Below, piece by piece: positions 62,231 to 64,000 of a stretch of DNA of 64,000 nt. Location of the stretch: NCBI GenBank assembly GCA_000965745.1, contig CP009479.1, positions 2,162,688-2,226,687 on the forward strand. The letters are read 5' to 3'. The notes below the pieces were generated by a model that was not told where the DNA came from, did no database searches, and worked only from the letters and a program-made list of their open reading frames with translations. The DNA comes from an uncultured archaeon. Its GTDB lineage: Archaea; Thermoplasmatota; Thermoplasmata; Thermoplasmatales; Thermoplasmataceae. Made by a program: the position numbers and the translations under genes. The stretch's first letter is position 1, and the number at the start of each line of letters is the position of its first letter.

Positions 62231-63144
62231 ATAGCGGTAATTTTCCTAAATTTGATGAATTTTTATCCCCAATACTGAATTCCTGCAAGGATAGACAAGA
62301 GCATACACTTTCAGAGACCATAGAGAAAATGGCCACTGAATTCGGAATGAGTGATAACCAGAAAAATGCACTTTTACCAAGCGGTAAACGAACATATATT
62401 TATGACCGGGTTGAATGGGCCATCACTTATCTTGTTCAAGCGGGATTATTAGAAAGAACTGGACGGTCAAAGTTCAGAATTTCTGATGCTGGCTTGACAG
62501 AGCTTCCTGTGATGCCAAAAAAAATATCTCACTCCTATCTGCAAAAGTTTCCGTCTTTCGTAAGATTCAAGGAACTTCGACATCCAAAAAAACAAAATAC
62601 TGATGACTCAAATGGTATGACCCCCGATGAGGAACTAGAAGTTCTCTTTGAAAGAAGGGAAGACATTCTGATACAGAATTTGCTAAGTTCTATCTCCAAC
62701 ATCAAACCGTCAGACTTTGAAAGACTCATTATAGATTTGGTTCTTGCTCTTGGCTATGGCAAAAATCATGAAGAAATGGCTAGAGTTTTGGGGAAGTCAG
62801 GCGACCAGGGAGTTGACGGGGAGATATCTCAAGATAAATTGGGATTAGACAAGATTTATCTTCAAGCAAAAAAGTGGGATTCCAAAAGTTCAATTGGGTC
62901 TGGTCAAATAAGAGATTTCATAGGTGCGTTAACAATTAAGAACGCTCTAAAGGGGATTTTTATAACGACAGCTTCTTTTTCAAAGGATGCTAAAGAAACT
63001 GCCTTGAAAGATAACACTCACAAGATAGTTCTGATAGATGGAAATGAATTGGCAAGTTTGATGATTGAACATGGGATTGGAGTAAGAACTGTCAGAAATT
63101 ATGAATCAAAGGAAATTGATGAGGATTACTTTGAATCATTTTGA
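62227..63144 (+). CDS. mrr: Mrr-type restriction endonuclease
   Basis: 305 residues: N-terminal winged-helix Mrr_N-like domain (about 5-95, YDRVEWAITYLVQAGLLERTG) and a C-terminal PD-(D/E)xK-type nuclease with FERLIIDLV, GDQGVDGEI (D197) and YLQAKKW (Q213, K215), i.e. the Mrr D...QxK site. Mrr enzymes cut methylated or foreign DNA. The ATG overlaps the cas1 stop by 4 nt, so integrase and nuclease are co-translated. Confidence 0.88.
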   Translation: MNSGNFPKFDEFLSPILNSCKDRQEHTLSETIEKMATEFGMSDNQKNALLPSGKRTYIYDRVEWAITYLVQAGLLERTGRSKFRISDAGLTELPVMPKKISHSYLQKFPSFVRFKELRHPKKQNTDDSNGMTPDEELEVLFERREDILIQNLLSSISNIKPSDFERLIIDLVLALGYGKNHEEMARVLGKSGDQGVDGEISQDKLGLDKIYLQAKKWDSKSSIGSGQIRDFIGALTIKNALKGIFITTASFSKDAKETALKDNTHKIVLIDGNELASLMIEHGIGVRTVRNYESKEIDEDYFESF

Positions 63145-63158
63145 ATTGGTGAATTGAA

Positions 63159-64000
63159 ATGAAGAATTCCGGGGGTCACGAAGAATACAACATTGATTTC
63201 GAAAGAATTGTAGAGCTCATATCAAAATTTGAACATGCCAAGAAATCCGGTGAAATCAAGAATTACAATGAAGAATCAACAAAGAAGGATTTCATCTTAC
63301 CTTTGTTTGAAGCTCTTGGATGGAATGTATCCAATAGAGCCAAGAAAAACGATTCCATAAGTGCGGAAGAAACCATTTCCAAGAAGAGAGTGGATTATGG
63401 ATTCCGCATAAACGGTATTCCCAAGTTTTTCCTTGAAGCAAAATCCCTGAAAGAAGATTTCATACATACCAACAGGTCTTATGTCACACAGGCAATAGAT
63501 TATTCGTGGATGAAATCGTGCAGTTGGGCCATACTTACAAATTTTGAAACCATATCGGTAATAAATGCAGACATAAGAGAGAGCAATTTCACCAACAGTA
63601 TTTTCTTTACACTTCATCCAAGCGATTTCCTTAATGATGACAGATTCACACTACTTTCAAGAGATGCCATAGAGAACGGTGAGCTTGACAAACTTGCTAC
63701 AAAATGGGGAAGGAAACAGGTCAAAAATCCAATCAATAAACAACTTCTACAGGACATGATACATTTCCGTGAGATTCTTTCAAAGGATATTGTGAAAAAT
63801 AATCAAAACAAGCATCTAACTCAAGAAGATTTAGATGAATCGGTCCAAAGGATTCTTGACCGACTCATTTTCATAAGAAATGCTGAAGATAGGGAACTTG
63901 AAGAAAATCGTTTGCAGTCCGATCTAAGGCAATGGGCATCAAAAGGGAAGGGTCAACTGGTCAGAGAAATTTCAAAGGTATATGCTTATTTCGATCAACA
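63159..64000 (+). CDS. Restriction-modification-type protein, N-terminal nuclease part (3' partial)
   Basis: At least 280 residues, open to the window end. The N-terminal PD-(D/E)xK nuclease resembles those of type IIG/Eco57I-like and type I R enzymes: TKKDFILPLFEALGW, RVDYGF (D79), and KFFLEAKS (E93, K95). A helical region follows (LDESVQRILDRLIFIRNAED) of the sort that links to an adenine-methyltransferase domain, which would lie beyond 64000. It starts 14 nt after mrr with a GGTGA ribosome site. Confidence 0.8.
   Translation, partial: MKNSGGHEEYNIDFERIVELISKFEHAKKSGEIKNYNEESTKKDFILPLFEALGWNVSNRAKKNDSISAEETISKKRVDYGFRINGIPKFFLEAKSLKEDFIHTNRSYVTQAIDYSWMKSCSWAILTNFETISVINADIRESNFTNSIFFTLHPSDFLNDDRFTLLSRDAIENGELDKLATKWGRKQVKNPINKQLLQDMIHFREILSKDIVKNNQNKHLTQEDLDESVQRILDRLIFIRNAEDRELEENRLQSDLRQWASKGKGQLVREISKVYAYFDQ

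Larger units (their letters stand above)
54230..64000. mobile_element. Casposon-like integrated element (right end outside window)
   Basis: An AT-richer island starting at the 3' end of tRNA-Pro. Its contents match the casposon gene set: Cas1-like integrase with C-terminal HTH, family-B DNA polymerase remnants, HNH endonuclease, zinc-ribbon and winged-helix proteins, plus restriction genes as cargo. There is no Cas2 and no CRISPR array. Casposon integration at the 3' end of tRNA-Pro is reported for the related archaeon Aciduliprofundum boonei. Terminal repeats and target duplication could not be confirmed because no second copy of the tRNA 3' end was found before 64000. The element has decayed: the polymerase is deleted and split by an insertion sequence. 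Confidence 0.75.

Noticed and set aside
54230..64000. CRISPR array or cas2 accompanying the Cas1 gene
   Set aside because: No regularly spaced direct repeats and no Cas2-like frame were seen in the island.

Overview
The window looks like a chromosomal segment of a Thermoplasmatales-type archaeon (Thermoplasma/Ferroplasma/Cuniculiplasma relatives). The grounds are archaeal-type AlaRS and AspRS, MCM, fibrillarin, membrane LonB, MBF1, RpoN and L18e/L13/S9, a two-subunit SDH core with Thermoplasma-like membrane partners, TrpB2, a ROK sugar kinase, and TATA boxes about 27 nt upstream of ATG/GTG starts (leaderless first genes) with Shine-Dalgarno sites before internal genes. The species cannot be fixed from the sequence alone.

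Layout. 1-3 kb: end of a succinate dehydrogenase operon (sdhA is cut by the window edge). 3.1-4.3 kb: Hsp20 plus a winged-helix regulator behind a perfect operator-like inverted repeat. 8.9-4.3 kb (minus): an operon of an unknown protein, a TFB-like factor without zinc ribbon, a PfkB kinase, a gamma-carbonic-anhydrase-like protein, enolase and diphthine synthase. 11.5-9.1 kb (minus): LonB and a Cgi121-like protein. 12-23 kb: aroC, then a minus-strand chain (methyltransferase, alaS, an M50-like membrane protein without HExxH, an ATP-NAD-kinase-like protein, a GT4 glycosyltransferase, DUF2070) and flpA. 23-36.7 kb: mbf1, aspS, a long NfeD protease homologue, a ROK kinase, a heterodimeric ABC exporter, a radical SAM protein, a PdxA family enzyme, a Rieske protein and a short NfeD. 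36.7-40 kb: tRNA-Thr, mcm, DUF424 and a UbiE-like methyltransferase. 40.1-47 kb: a complete trp operon in the order B2-A-D-F-E-G-C followed by DAHP synthase. 47.6-54.2 kb: pyruvate kinase, an aldehyde dehydrogenase, an FKBP, a TrmJ-like methylase, and rpl18e-rpl13-rps9-rpoN followed one base later by tRNA-Pro.

54.2-64 kb is an AT-richer accessory island that starts immediately behind tRNA-Pro. It carries the gene set of a casposon: a family-B DNA polymerase (now split), an HNH endonuclease, a zinc ribbon, winged-helix and HTH proteins, and a 421-residue Cas1-like integrase with all catalytic residues and a C-terminal helix-turn-helix extension. No Cas2 and no CRISPR array were seen. The polymerase is a ruin. 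An IS3-type insertion sequence sits between its exonuclease half and its C-terminal tail, and the palm with the polymerase active site is gone. A second, older relic of the same polymerase 3' end lies right beside tRNA-Pro, suggesting repeated or tandem insertion at this site. The Cas1 gene is translationally coupled (ATGA) to a winged-helix gene upstream and an Mrr-type restriction endonuclease downstream, followed by the start of a large restriction-modification-like gene that runs off the window. The far end of the element is outside the window.
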